From Natrialba sp. SSL1 (GTDB lineage Archaea; Halobacteriota; Halobacteria; Halobacteriales; Natrialbaceae), in the NCBI RefSeq assembly GCF_001861355.1, contig NZ_MASN01000036.1, positions 36,021-100,020 on the forward strand: a stretch of DNA of 64,000 nucleotides. Direction: 5' to 3'. Position 1 is the first letter of the stretch. Every line of letters begins with the position of its first letter. Below, piece after piece: positions 42,384-51,768 of the stretch. The notes below the pieces were generated by a model that saw only the letters and a program-made list of their open reading frames with translations, did not search any database and was not told the origin of the DNA. The translations under genes were made by a program, and so were the position numbers.

Positions 42384-43508
42384 GTGTGCTCGACTGTGGA
42401 GATCACAGCAATCGAGAGCGTCCCCGTAGAGATACCGCTGGCGTCGCCGGTGTCGTTCTCCAACCGGACGCTGACGTACCGCGATCACGCGATCACCTAC
42501 GTTCGGACGGCAGACGGCCGCGAGGGCGTGGGGTACTCCCTCGGCTACGAGGGCGCGCATCTCATCTCGGAAGCGGTCGAATCGCTCCTCGAACCGATGT
42601 TGCTCGGCGAGGATCCCCGAAACACCGAACGCCTCTGGCGCGAGATGTACGACGGCACCGTCCAGATCGGACGCTCCGGCATCCTGCTGCGTGCGATCTC
42701 GAGCGTCGATATCGCGCTGTGGGATCTGAAGGCCAAGGCCGCCGGCCAGCCGCTGTACAAGTTACTCGGTGGCTACGCCGACGAAGTCCCATCGTACGCG
42801 AGCGGTGGCTACTACCGTGACGACAAGGGCCACGAGGGGCTGCGCGAGGAAATGCAGCGCTACCTCGACGAAGGGCACGACGTCGTCAAGATGAAGGTCG
42901 GTCGCCGCTCCGTGGAGGAGGAGACCGAGCGCGTCGCCGCCGTCCGCGAGGAGATCGGCGACGAGCGCACGCTGTTGCTCGACGCCAACGGCGGCTGGTC
43001 GAACGCGACCGAGGCGATCCGCAACTGCCGCGCGTTCGAACCCTACGACCCGTACTTCATCGAAGAACCCGTGATGATCGACAGCACGGAGTCGATGACC
43101 GCGGTCAACGAGGCGATCTCCTACCCCGTCGCGACGGGGGAACTCGAGGGCCCGCGCTACGATTTCGAACGCCTCTACAGCGACGGTGCGGCGACGGTGC
43201 TGCAGCCGGACGCGACGGTCTGTGGCGGGATCACGGAGTGGCTCAAGATTGCCCACCACGCCGCCGCACTGGACGTTCAGATCGCGCCACACTACAACTG
43301 GAACCTCCACGCGTCCCTCGTGGGGTCGATCGAGAACGCGCTCTGGGTGGAGTACTTCTACCGCGATATGGACGTGAAGGTTTTCGACGATATCGTCGCA
43401 GAGCCGCTCGCGCCGGACGACGACGGCATGATCGCGCTCCCCGACCAGCCGGGTCACGGCGTCGAGATCGACAGAGATGCGGTCGATGAGTTTCGACGGG
43501 AGGCATAA
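42384..43508 (+). CDS. Enolase-superfamily enzyme, mandelate racemase-type
   Basis: The 374-residue enzyme is in the mandelate racemase/muconate lactonizing group. With the GTG at 42384 as start, catalytic residues are Lys169 and Lys171 (VKMKVG), Asp200 (LLLDANGGW), Glu227 (FIEEP), Glu253 (TGELE) as metal ligands, and the Asp276 and His303 (QPDATVCGG, APHYNW) dyad. Having both KxK and a His/Asp dyad suggests a racemase or acid-sugar dehydratase rather than muconate cycloisomerase. No ATG is available: GTG at 42384 or GTG at 42396 (giving VEITAIE) are the options. It is divergent from the LarA-like gene, 129 bp apart, so the two may share control. Confidence 0.88.
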   Translation: MCSTVEITAIESVPVEIPLASPVSFSNRTLTYRDHAITYVRTADGREGVGYSLGYEGAHLISEAVESLLEPMLLGEDPRNTERLWREMYDGTVQIGRSGILLRAISSVDIALWDLKAKAAGQPLYKLLGGYADEVPSYASGGYYRDDKGHEGLREEMQRYLDEGHDVVKMKVGRRSVEEETERVAAVREEIGDERTLLLDANGGWSNATEAIRNCRAFEPYDPYFIEEPVMIDSTESMTAVNEAISYPVATGELEGPRYDFERLYSDGAATVLQPDATVCGGITEWLKIAHHAAALDVQIAPHYNWNLHASLVGSIENALWVEYFYRDMDVKVFDDIVAEPLAPDDDGMIALPDQPGHGVEIDRDAVDEFRREA

Positions 43509-43737
43509 GAGCTATAACCGAAACGCAACCGGTCAGACCCACACGGCGACTCGCTCGATTACGGGACCGACGGTGACCCGAGAGAGCCAGCCGGCACCAT
43601 CATAGAGACTCACAGTCGGCAGCGACACAGAGACGAACCGACCGCGGCACAGAGAATCACAGCCGACAACACTACAAGACAGCGGACAATCAACACGACA
43701 GCAGACAACCAACACGACAGCCAACACAAGAGACACA
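43509..43737 (+). promoter_or_regulatory. G-poor leader with a repeated 12-mer before the second enolase-family gene
   Basis: No gene is seen. The last 90 bases before 43738 are rich in A and C and low in G/T, with CAACACGACAGC occurring at 43691-43702 and 43710-43721 (19-bp spacing). Such a stretch would be unstructured in RNA and may form a long leader, unusual where most transcripts here appear leaderless. Confidence 0.45.
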
Positions 43738-44955
43738 ATGAAAGACTTCTCCAACCAGATCACGAACCGAGCAGAATCGCGCGACGTCGAAATCACCGAC
43801 ATCAAATCCTGCGTCGTCGAGGGCAACTTCGAGTGGAACCTCATCAAGATCGAAACCGACGCCGGCGTCACCGGCATCGGTGAATCCTACCGCGGCGGCG
43901 GCGTCCCCGAACTCGTCGAGTACACCAAGCGCTTCCTGATCGGCGAGAACCCACTCGACGTTCAGCGCCTCTACCGGCGCATCATCCAGGAGATGTCCGG
44001 CCACGGCGGCACAACCGGCAAGGTCATCACCGCCGCCTCCGGCATCGAAATCGCTCTCTGGGACGCCGCCGGCAAGATCTTAGACGTCCCGGTCTACCAG
44101 CTCCTCGGCGGCAAACTCCGCGACGAGGTTCGCATCTACTGTGACTGCCACGCCGGCGAGGCCTACGCCGTCGACGACGGCTACACCGAGTACGCCGACG
44201 CCGACGCCTACTCGCCCCAGGCCTACGCCGACGAGGCCCGCCGCGTCGTCGACATGGGCTTTACCGCCCTCAAATTCGACCTCGACGTCGAGATGGATAA
44301 CGACCCGGACCCGTACAACGGCCGGCTCAGCAACGCCGCAATCGAGCACAAACGACAGATCGTCGAGGCCGTCCGCGAGGAAATCGGCTACGAAATCGAC
44401 CTCGCCTTCGACTGTCACTGGGACTACTCCGTCGAGAGCGCGAAGCGCCTCGCCTACGAACTCGAGGAGTACGATCTGATGTGGCTCGAGGACGCCGTCC
44501 CGCCGGAGAACATGGAGGCCCAGAAGGAAGTCACCAAGGCCACCCGCACCCCCGTCGCTACCGGCGAGAACCGCTTCCGCGTCTTCGAACTCTCCGATCT
44601 CATCTACGACCACGGCGTCGACATCGTCACCCCCGACCCGACCACCGTCGGCGGCCTCGGCGAAACCATGCGCATCGCCGACCGCGCCGAGGAGAACTAC
44701 ATCCCACTCTCGCCACACAACGTCTGCAGCCCCGTCGGCACGATGGCCTGCGTCCACCTCGGCGCAGCGATTCCGAACTTCGACGTACTCGAGTACCACG
44801 CACTCGAAGTCGACTGGTGGGACGACCTGATCCAGCGCGACGAGCCGCTGATCCAGGACGGCTACATCGAGGTGCCGGAGACGCCGGGTATCGGTGTCGA
44901 GCTCGACGAGGATGTCGTCGAGGAGCATACACTCGAGGGAACGTCGGGGTTCTAG
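43738..44955 (+). CDS. Enolase-superfamily acid-sugar dehydratase (galactonate dehydratase-like)
   Basis: The 405-residue enzyme has a different active site from its neighbour: Lys179-Phe-Asp181 on the second barrel strand, Asp225 and His227 in FDCHWDY, Glu251 (LEDAVPP), Glu277 (TGENR), Asp300 and His327 (LSPHNVC). The DxH pair and C-terminal His are the pattern of D-galactonate or gluconate-type dehydratases, which remove water from an aldonate to give a 2-keto-3-deoxy acid. It is transcribed with the MFS gene (63 bp gap). Together the two enolase members and LarA-like protein imply epimerisation and dehydration of a sugar or related acid. Confidence 0.88.
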   Translation: MKDFSNQITNRAESRDVEITDIKSCVVEGNFEWNLIKIETDAGVTGIGESYRGGGVPELVEYTKRFLIGENPLDVQRLYRRIIQEMSGHGGTTGKVITAASGIEIALWDAAGKILDVPVYQLLGGKLRDEVRIYCDCHAGEAYAVDDGYTEYADADAYSPQAYADEARRVVDMGFTALKFDLDVEMDNDPDPYNGRLSNAAIEHKRQIVEAVREEIGYEIDLAFDCHWDYSVESAKRLAYELEEYDLMWLEDAVPPENMEAQKEVTKATRTPVATGENRFRVFELSDLIYDHGVDIVTPDPTTVGGLGETMRIADRAEENYIPLSPHNVCSPVGTMACVHLGAAIPNFDVLEYHALEVDWWDDLIQRDEPLIQDGYIEVPETPGIGVELDEDVVEEHTLEGTSGF

Positions 44956-45018
44956 AGACGAGGATCGGAACTCGAGCGGGCGGAAATTCGAACGGCACGC
45001 TGAGCGACCGCGGACTGT

Positions 45019-46305
45019 ATGACAGAGCCACCACACGGACACGACGACTCGGCCGACGAGACGCCCACGACCGCAGCGCCAGCGACGGCTACCGAGCACT
45101 GCGAGCGAGGTGAGCAAACCGGTGAAACCGATAGAACCGATGGAGCGAAGTCGACACAGCCGCCGCGTTCGTATTTGCTCGGTGCCACCTCGGCTGGCTT
45201 CGGGACGGTTGCACTTGGGCTGCTCGTCATGTCGCCGCTGTTACCGGCGATCATCAACGACCTCTCGATCACGCCGTTTCAGGCGGGCGCGGGGCTGTCG
45301 ATCATGTGGGGACTGAACGCACTCGGCCAATATCTCGGTGGTCGGGTGTCGGACGTACTCGGACGGCACCCGGTGCTCGTGTTCGGCCTCCTCGGCCTCG
45401 TCGCGGGCGTGCTCGTCGTCACCGCGTCGGCGACGTTCCTCGGCTACCTCGTGGGTGTCGCGTTCCTCGGGCTGTTCTCGGGGACCTATCCAGCGACAGG
45501 GTTTACGCACCTCTCGGAACTCTACGCCGGCGAGCAGGGGAAAGCGTTCGGCATCTACACCAGTTTTTGGGACATCGGCGGCGGGCTCTCTGCGGGGCTC
45601 GCGACCGTTGCACTCGCGACCGGAAACTGGCGACTGGCGTTTCCGCCGATCATCGTGCTTGCGGTGGCGGTTGCGCTGGTGCTTCACTCCTGGCGCGACG
45701 AATCGTACAGCATAGAGCGCGTGCAGTTCGACTTCCGCGCGACCGTTTCGCGGGCGCTCGTCGGCCCGGAACAGAAGTTGCTCGTCCTGTCGTTCTGCCT
45801 GTTCATGCTCACCTGGCAAGGCGCGGTGAGCTTCCTCCCGACGTTTCTGCAGGTCGAGAAGGGACTTCCCGCCGGCGTCGCGGCGAGCGCGTTCGCCTCG
45901 CTGTTCGTCATCGGCATGCTCGTCAAACCGGTGTCGGGAAACCTCGGCGATCGCTTCGGACGGCTCAGGGCTGCACTGTGTTCGGTCGCGATCGGAACCG
46001 TCGGCCTGCTCGCCCTCTCCGTCGTGGAATCGACGGCCTGGATCCTCGTCGGCGTCGCCATCTTCGCGGTCGGCCTGATGTCGTTTACCCCGCCGATGCT
46101 CGCGTACGTGATGGCTCGCCTGCCCGATGCGAACGCCGGCGGTGATATCGGTGGCTTTCGGACGGTCTACATGGGCGTCGGAAGCGTCGGCCCTGCGTAC
46201 GTGGGGCTACTGGCCGACGTGGCGACTTACGGCGTCGCGTTCGTCGGCCTGATGCTCGCGTTGCTCGCGAGCGCCGCGACGATTCTGGCCGCGTTCCGAT
46301 ACTGA
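45019..46305 (+). CDS. MFS transporter, candidate importer of the island substrate
   Basis: The 428-residue protein is a 12-helix major facilitator with an acidic N-terminal tail of about 55 residues. Motif A appears as GGRVSDVLGRHPVL between helices 2 and 3, and a second-half copy as GNLGDRFGRLRAA. It follows the dehydratase gene and probably imports the acid substrate of this island. The substrate is unresolved; close relatives include sugar-acid and aromatic-acid carriers. Confidence 0.9.
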   Translation: MTEPPHGHDDSADETPTTAAPATATEHCERGEQTGETDRTDGAKSTQPPRSYLLGATSAGFGTVALGLLVMSPLLPAIINDLSITPFQAGAGLSIMWGLNALGQYLGGRVSDVLGRHPVLVFGLLGLVAGVLVVTASATFLGYLVGVAFLGLFSGTYPATGFTHLSELYAGEQGKAFGIYTSFWDIGGGLSAGLATVALATGNWRLAFPPIIVLAVAVALVLHSWRDESYSIERVQFDFRATVSRALVGPEQKLLVLSFCLFMLTWQGAVSFLPTFLQVEKGLPAGVAASAFASLFVIGMLVKPVSGNLGDRFGRLRAALCSVAIGTVGLLALSVVESTAWILVGVAIFAVGLMSFTPPMLAYVMARLPDANAGGDIGGFRTVYMGVGSVGPAYVGLLADVATYGVAFVGLMLALLASAATILAAFRY

Positions 46306-46381
46306 CACGTGCTACGGACACAACCGTGTGGTGTGCTCGCAAAACGAATGGATTTAACATTGCCCGCACTATAGCTCACGT

Positions 46382-46567
46382 ATGGCCTCAGACGAGACGA
46401 TCGGAACCCGGCTTGTCAACACACTCGACGATCTTCATCAGCGCTACGATAACGCAGCCGATGGCGTCCGAACGTACATTCCGACCCTCGTCACGATCAG
46501 CGAACTCATCCTCGCCGTCGGTCTGTTCGCGATGCTCGCCTACTGGTTGCTTCTGTACTTCGGATAA
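46382..46567 (+). CDS. Short single-helix membrane protein
   Basis: The 61-residue product has an amphipathic soluble part (1-36) and one hydrophobic helix (about 38-60). It is unrecognised. It sits between the MFS gene and the CoA-transferase gene on the same strand, with an AT-rich promoter-like patch before it (46350-46360, GGATTTAACAT). Confidence 0.65.
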   Translation: MASDETIGTRLVNTLDDLHQRYDNAADGVRTYIPTLVTISELILAVGLFAMLAYWLLLYFG

Positions 46568-46782
46568 CCGCCTCAGCCGGACGGTTCGTTCTTCGCTCTT
46601 TGTATCTCGTGGTTTTCCAGCGCGGTCAACTCCTGGAGTCCGCATACGACCACCCTCCCTCGTCGCGTCAGCTGAGCGTTGTCTGGGCTACCACCGTACA
46701 ACACATACCGCATAACGCACCACAGACAACACGCCTTCCGAGAACGGAGCGCTCATTACGTGTGAGAACACCATCCAAGACG

Positions 46783-47991
46783 ATGGCACCCCCGACGTCG
46801 ACACCGACCGCGGCACCGAACGCGAACACGCCACTCGAGGGCGTCCGCGTCATCGACTGTACGCAGATGCTCTCGGGTCCGTTCGCGACCCAGCTACTGG
46901 CAGATATGGGCGCAGAGGTCATCAAAATCGAACGACCCACACGCGGCGACATCACACGAAGCGTCGGCCCCGAGATCGGTGACTCGGGGATCACCGCCTA
47001 CTTCGCCTCGCTCAACCGGGGCAAACAGAGCATCGAACTCAACATGGCCTCCGAGGAGGGCGCGGCCGCACTCGAGTCCCTCGCGGAGAGCGCGGACGTG
47101 CTCATCGAGAACTACCGGCCGGGCACGATGGACAAGTGGGGCCTCGGCTACGAAGACCTCCGCGAGGTCAACGAGAATCTGGTCTACTGTTCGATCTCGG
47201 GCTTTCTCGAGGGGCCGTACCGCGATATGCCGGCGTTCGACATGGTCGTGCAGGCGCTCGGGGGCAGCATGAGTATCACCGGGCAGGCGGACGGCCCGCC
47301 GGCCCGACCGGGGATTCCGATCGGCGACATCTGCGCCGGCATGTACGCCGTCATCGGCATCACGACGGCACTGTACAACGACGAGGGCCAGTACATCGAC
47401 GTCCCGATGTTCGAGGGGCTGGTCTCCTGGCTGACAGAGCGCGCCGGTCGCACGTTCGTCACCGAGGAGCCCTACCCACGCCAGGGAACCGTCCACCCCT
47501 CGCTGGCACCGTATCGCACGTTCGAGACCGCAGACGGCTGGTTCGCCGTCGCGATCGGCAGCGACGACACCTGGGTAGGGTTCTGTGAGGCGATTGACCG
47601 GCCTGATCTCGCGGACGACGACCGGTTTACCGTCAACAACGACCGCGTCGCCAACCGGGACGCGCTGACGAGCGAACTCGAACCCATTTTTGCGAACCGA
47701 ACGAACGACGAGTGGTTCGACCTGTTCCGCGACCAGGGCCTCCCGGGTGCACCCGTCCAGAACACCGTCGATGTCTTCGAAGACGAGCACCTCAAAGAGA
47801 GCGGCACGCTCGACGATCTCACGATCGACGGCGTCGACCTCCCGTTCCCGCTCTGTCCGATCGAGTTCTCCGGATCGACGACCCGCTCGGGCCATGAGCC
47901 ACCACAGCTCGGCGAGCACACTGAGTCAGTGCTCTCGAGTGTCCTCTCTGCTGATGCACTCGCAGCCGTTCGCAGCGGGTCCGAGAACTAA
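46783..47991 (+). CDS. CaiB/BaiF-family CoA-transferase
   Basis: The 402-residue enzyme is a family III (CaiB/BaiF) CoA-transferase: LEGVRVIDCTQMLSGPFATQLLADMGAEVIK starts the fold, ENYRPGTMDKWGLGYEDL follows, and the catalytic Asp lies in PIGDICAGMYAV. It moves CoA between two carboxylates via an acyl-aspartyl intermediate. ATG at 46783 fits the family; the longer frame upstream is not acidic. Its position before a TRAP transporter suggests that an imported acid is activated by it. A hairpin terminator follows. Confidence 0.92.
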   Translation: MAPPTSTPTAAPNANTPLEGVRVIDCTQMLSGPFATQLLADMGAEVIKIERPTRGDITRSVGPEIGDSGITAYFASLNRGKQSIELNMASEEGAAALESLAESADVLIENYRPGTMDKWGLGYEDLREVNENLVYCSISGFLEGPYRDMPAFDMVVQALGGSMSITGQADGPPARPGIPIGDICAGMYAVIGITTALYNDEGQYIDVPMFEGLVSWLTERAGRTFVTEEPYPRQGTVHPSLAPYRTFETADGWFAVAIGSDDTWVGFCEAIDRPDLADDDRFTVNNDRVANRDALTSELEPIFANRTNDEWFDLFRDQGLPGAPVQNTVDVFEDEHLKESGTLDDLTIDGVDLPFPLCPIEFSGSTTRSGHEPPQLGEHTESVLSSVLSADALAAVRSGSEN

Positions 47992-48016
47992 TTTCCTCCA
48001 CACTCAACTGCTAGAG

Positions 48017-48038
48017 CGAACGCACGCGGTGGCGTTCG
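48017..48038 (+). terminator. Hairpin after the CoA-transferase gene
   Basis: CGAACGC-ACGCGGTG-GCGTTCG is a perfect 7-bp stem beginning 26 bp after the stop codon, followed by ATTGTTC. The T content after the stem is modest, so strength is uncertain. Confidence 0.45.
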
Positions 48039-48350
48039 ATTGTTCAGCAATTCTGGTTCGAACGCCGTGACCGGAGCCCAACGACCGTTCGCCGCGGGGT
48101 GTGTTCTCTACCGAGTGAATCGATGGGTACGGGATCGTCCGTGGGACAAATAGTCACGCCACCACAATACTGAATAATGGTTATATACAACGCCACGTAT
48201 AAAATCCGTCAATAGCGAACAAGGATTTAAAATATCGACATTCATCGGATAAGATGTAGATAGCCTCCGACAGCGTGTTAAATCAAGAATTTTCCGACCG
48301 AATCCGATATTTCTATATCCATATTATGATACGTTATATACTACCAAAGA

Positions 48351-48358
48351 TTATATAC
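48351..48358 (+). promoter_or_regulatory. TATA box of the TAXI solute-binding protein gene
   Basis: TTATATAC is centred about 30 bp before the ATG at 48385. An identical octamer 17 bp upstream (48334-48341) could be a second promoter or part of a repeated regulator site. Confidence 0.6.
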
Positions 48359-48384
48359 GATGTAAGATCTATGGTTGAGTTACC

Positions 48385-49437
48385 ATGTCTACTGGTAACA
48401 CCAGCCGGCGGCGTGTCCTACAGAGTGGTGCAGCGATCGGGGCACTCGCCTTGGCGGGTTGTATGGGTGATGACGACGGAAACACAGTTCGGATGGGTAC
48501 CTCTGCTGGCGGGACGATGGACGTCGGCCTTGGATTCGAACAGGCCGTTTCCGACCACGGCGAGGATGTCGAGTACTCGACGGTCGAGAGTCCGGGCTAC
48601 GTCGGGACGACCTACCGGATGAACGAAGGACAGGTCGACGGCGGAATCGTCGACACCAACACCATGTCGAAGGCAATGGGGAGTGACGACATGTTCGCCG
48701 ACGATCCGGTGGATACGATTCCGTGGCAGGGCTTTCTGGCGTTCCCCTACAGCATCTACGTCGTCGCTCGCGAAGACACCGATATCGAAACATTCGACGA
48801 CCTCGCGGGCGCAAGTGTCTATCCTGCCGAGCCGGGCTATTCGACCCGTGCGACGACGCTCGACGTTTGGTCGATGCCACAGGTCGAAGATGTCTACGAG
48901 GAGATGGACATCGTCGACATGGACGTCGACGACGCACCCGGTGCGATGGAGGAAGGGAACATCGACGCCGCGATCGCCTACGGGACGCCGGGCGTCGGCA
49001 ACACCGGCTTCGTCGTCGAGTACGACGCGCGAACTGACGTCCGCTACGTCGAGCACACGGACGCACTCGTCGAAGCGATCGAGGAGTACCCCGGTGCCGG
49101 CCTCTCGCGATACGACGACGTCGAAGATGACTTCAACTGGGATCAGGACATCGGCGCCGACGAGGTCGCCTCCTGGGACCTCGAAGTGACGTTTACGTTC
49201 CACCACGACACGCCTGCAGAGCAGGTCTACGAACTCACCCGAATCGCCCACGAGCACGGTGATACGGCACGTGACGCCGAACCACGATTCGTTCCGGAAG
49301 ATCTCGACGCGATGACGTCGGCGGCTATCGACGACTACCCATGGCACCCTGGTGCAGCCGAGTACTACCAGGACAACGATGCCTGGAACGACGACTGGGT
49401 CGTCGGCGACCCCGACGAAGCCGGTAACTACAACTAA
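48385..49437 (+). CDS. TAXI-family TRAP transporter solute-binding lipoprotein
   Basis: The 350-residue protein is the extracellular solute receptor of a TAXI-type TRAP transporter. The signal combines a twin-arginine stretch (SRRRVLQSG, residues 7-15) with a lipobox LAGC, so Cys26 would carry the lipid anchor. The mature domain starts with VRMGTSAGGTMDVGLGF, the typical TAXI strand. The following gene encodes the fused permease (53 bp gap). The substrate of TAXI systems is often glutamate, 2-oxo- or hydroxy-acids; here probably the acid degraded by the island. Confidence 0.92.
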   Translation: MSTGNTSRRRVLQSGAAIGALALAGCMGDDDGNTVRMGTSAGGTMDVGLGFEQAVSDHGEDVEYSTVESPGYVGTTYRMNEGQVDGGIVDTNTMSKAMGSDDMFADDPVDTIPWQGFLAFPYSIYVVAREDTDIETFDDLAGASVYPAEPGYSTRATTLDVWSMPQVEDVYEEMDIVDMDVDDAPGAMEEGNIDAAIAYGTPGVGNTGFVVEYDARTDVRYVEHTDALVEAIEEYPGAGLSRYDDVEDDFNWDQDIGADEVASWDLEVTFTFHHDTPAEQVYELTRIAHEHGDTARDAEPRFVPEDLDAMTSAAIDDYPWHPGAAEYYQDNDAWNDDWVVGDPDEAGNYN

Positions 49438-49455
49438 CGCCGTTCTCGAGACGGT

Positions 49456-49464
49456 TTTTATACC
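49456..49464 (+). promoter_or_regulatory. Possible separate promoter of the TRAP permease
   Basis: TTTTTATAC lies in the 53-bp gap, centred about 31 bp before the permease ATG, so the permease may have its own start in addition to read-through from the receptor gene. Confidence 0.45.
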
Positions 49465-49490
49465 GAATAAACGCAGAACTTACAGAAAGA

Positions 49491-51566
49491 ATGAGTACAA
49501 ATACGAAATCGCTAACCGACTTCCAGGACACCACGATACGCTCTATCAACAACGCGATTACCGTTGGTGCAGTCATATTCTGGGTGGCGATCCTCGTCTG
49601 GGCGTACACGCAATCGATGACTCGCGCCCGGTTCGCCGTCGTCTTCCTCGGTGGGATCCTCTTCCTCTACATCCTCAACGAAGCCACGGAGTCGATCGCA
49701 GACGAGGATTACGTGGACCTCCTGATACTGGCGGCCTGTGCGAGCGTGATGATCGTCGCCTGTGCGTACCTGTTCGCCAACTTCGAAGACGTCTACATCA
49801 ACCGACAGGGCTGGGCGCTCGAACACGAGTACCATCTCGCCTGGATGGTCGTCGCGGTCATCCTCTATCTGACCTGGCGATCCTACGGGAAGGTCTTCCT
49901 CGGGCTCGTCGGTGGTGCAATGCTGTACGCTCTGTTCGGCCAGGTCACGCCGGGCATCTTCAGCCACGCCGGCATCAACTCGGAGTACATGCTCCAGGTG
50001 TTGATCACCGACCTCGCCGGCTTCTTCGGCTCGCTGACCCAGCTCACCGCCGCACTGATCGCCCCGTTCCTCCTCTATGCCGGCCTCCTGTTCGCCTATG
50101 GTGCGTTCGATCTCATCCTCCGGATGGCGATCGTGAGCGCAAAGTACATCGAATCCGGCGTCGCACAGACCGCCGTCCTCGCCAGCGCGATTATCGGCTC
50201 GGTCAACGGGAGCTACGCCGCAAACGCCGGGATGACGGGATCGTTCACCATCCCGACGATGATGGACAGCGGCCTCCGTCCGCGAACCGCCGCGGCGATC
50301 GAAGGCACTGCCTCGACCTCCGGGCAGGTCCTCCCGCCAGTGATGGGCGCGTCCGCGTTCGTCATGGCCTCCTTCCTCGGTATCGCCTACGTCGACGTCA
50401 TCGTTGCCGGCCTCCTCCCCGCCGCGATTCTCGTCGCCAGTATCGTCGTCGCCGTCCACTACACCTCGATCCGCGAGGTTAGTAGCCAGGACCTCGAGTT
50501 CGACGACCTGTTCGAGGAGCGCCTCTCCCGGACGGACAAGATCGTCGAAGGAATCCGCTTTGGGATTCCGTTCGCAGTCCTGATCACTATGCTCGGCGTC
50601 CTGCAGTGGACCGTGCCGACGTCTGCGTTCTGGACCGTCATCTCGATGGTCGTCCTCGGCATCGGGACGCCTGTCCTACAGTCGCTCTACCTGACCGCAA
50701 CGGGCAAGGAGTCCACAAAGGTCCAACTCGACGACTCGTGGTCGACGGGGTCCATTCGACCCGCGTTCCGCTCGGTTCGCGAGTACCGCGTCGTCGACGC
50801 GTTTGTCACCGAGTTCTGGAACACCGTCGGTGGCTTCCGCCGCGGTGCGATCATCCTCGCACCGATCGCAATCATCCTGGCCGCCGTCAACGGCGTCGTC
50901 GACCTGCTGATGGTCACCGGCGTCCCCTCGAAGATCGCGCTGATGCTGATGGACATCTCCGGCGGCGTCCTGTTGATCGCCGTCATCCTCGGCATGCTCG
51001 TCTGCGTCGTGATGGGCGTCGGCATGCCGACGGTCGCCGCGTACGTCATCACCTCGACGCTCGTGGCACCGGCGTTCGTCAACGACTTCGGCGTTCCCGA
51101 ACTCGCAGCCCACTACATGGTGTTCTACGCGGCCGTCATGGCCGGCGTCACACCACCGGTCGCGATTGCAGTTGTCGTTGCCTCCGGGATCGCGGAGTCG
51201 AACTTCTGGGAGACCTGCGCGACGGCGATGACTATCGCCGCACCGCTGTTCGTCCTCCCGCTGTCGTTCATCTACCACCCGGAGATCGTCTCGACCGAGA
51301 TCGGGACCCAGTCGTTGATCGCGGCGAGTGCCATCCTGCTCGGCGCGATCACCATGATCTACGGTCTCAACTACCCGTTCCGGCTCGACCGCCGGTACAA
51401 GATCCCGATACGCTTCGGGCTGTTCTGGCTCGGCGCGTTCATCATGGTCTACCCGGACCTGATCGGCCAGCTCGCCGGCATCGCGATCTTCGTCGCGATC
51501 TTCTTCACTGAGAAGTACGTCTCGAGTGACCAGCCAGTTCCGGGCGGCTCGAGTACCAGTCGGTAA
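49491..51566 (+). CDS. TRAP transporter fused permease (DctQM-type, 4TM/12TM)
   Basis: The 691-residue protein is a fused small-plus-large TRAP membrane subunit, as usual for TAXI systems, with many hydrophobic helices. The large-subunit signatures are NAGMTGSFTIPTMMDSGLRP, EGTASTSGQVLPPVMGASAFV and GVGMPTVAAYVITSTLVAPAF. It uses an ion gradient to import the acid bound by the preceding lipoprotein. A final segment with several more helices follows residue 600. The start is ATG at 49491. Confidence 0.95.
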   Translation: MSTNTKSLTDFQDTTIRSINNAITVGAVIFWVAILVWAYTQSMTRARFAVVFLGGILFLYILNEATESIADEDYVDLLILAACASVMIVACAYLFANFEDVYINRQGWALEHEYHLAWMVVAVILYLTWRSYGKVFLGLVGGAMLYALFGQVTPGIFSHAGINSEYMLQVLITDLAGFFGSLTQLTAALIAPFLLYAGLLFAYGAFDLILRMAIVSAKYIESGVAQTAVLASAIIGSVNGSYAANAGMTGSFTIPTMMDSGLRPRTAAAIEGTASTSGQVLPPVMGASAFVMASFLGIAYVDVIVAGLLPAAILVASIVVAVHYTSIREVSSQDLEFDDLFEERLSRTDKIVEGIRFGIPFAVLITMLGVLQWTVPTSAFWTVISMVVLGIGTPVLQSLYLTATGKESTKVQLDDSWSTGSIRPAFRSVREYRVVDAFVTEFWNTVGGFRRGAIILAPIAIILAAVNGVVDLLMVTGVPSKIALMLMDISGGVLLIAVILGMLVCVVMGVGMPTVAAYVITSTLVAPAFVNDFGVPELAAHYMVFYAAVMAGVTPPVAIAVVVASGIAESNFWETCATAMTIAAPLFVLPLSFIYHPEIVSTEIGTQSLIAASAILLGAITMIYGLNYPFRLDRRYKIPIRFGLFWLGAFIMVYPDLIGQLAGIAIFVAIFFTEKYVSSDQPVPGGSSTSR

Positions 51567-51641
51567 CGCCACGCCTCTCTCTTCGCCTTCTCGCGTCTCG
51601 ATTACTTCATCACCTTCTCGTGCGACTGATATGCGGTAGTA

Positions 51642-51653
51642 CGTACGCGTACG
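51642..51653. repeat. 12-bp perfect palindrome CGTACGCGTACG
   Basis: The palindrome lies in the 200-bp gap between the permease and dehydrogenase genes, in a wider GTACG-rich stretch (51639-51660). It might be an operator for the downstream gene, but it is short and could be chance. Confidence 0.4.
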
Positions 51654-51768
51654 CGGTGTACGATCACCGCTTCTTTTCGAGCATCCATATCCGAGACGAC
51701 ACAGTAGCTCGCGCCACGTGTTTGCACCGACCACATGCTATTTCTGCCTGAGCAAACCACACTGTCGT

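Larger units (their letters stand above)
47992..48384. other. AT-rich gap before the TAXI-TRAP genes
   Basis: No gene is seen. It holds the hairpin terminator of the CoA-transferase gene at 48017-48038. Downstream, from about 48170 to 48384, the DNA is very AT-rich and contains the octamer TTATATAC three times (48181, 48334 and 48351). Confidence 0.6.
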
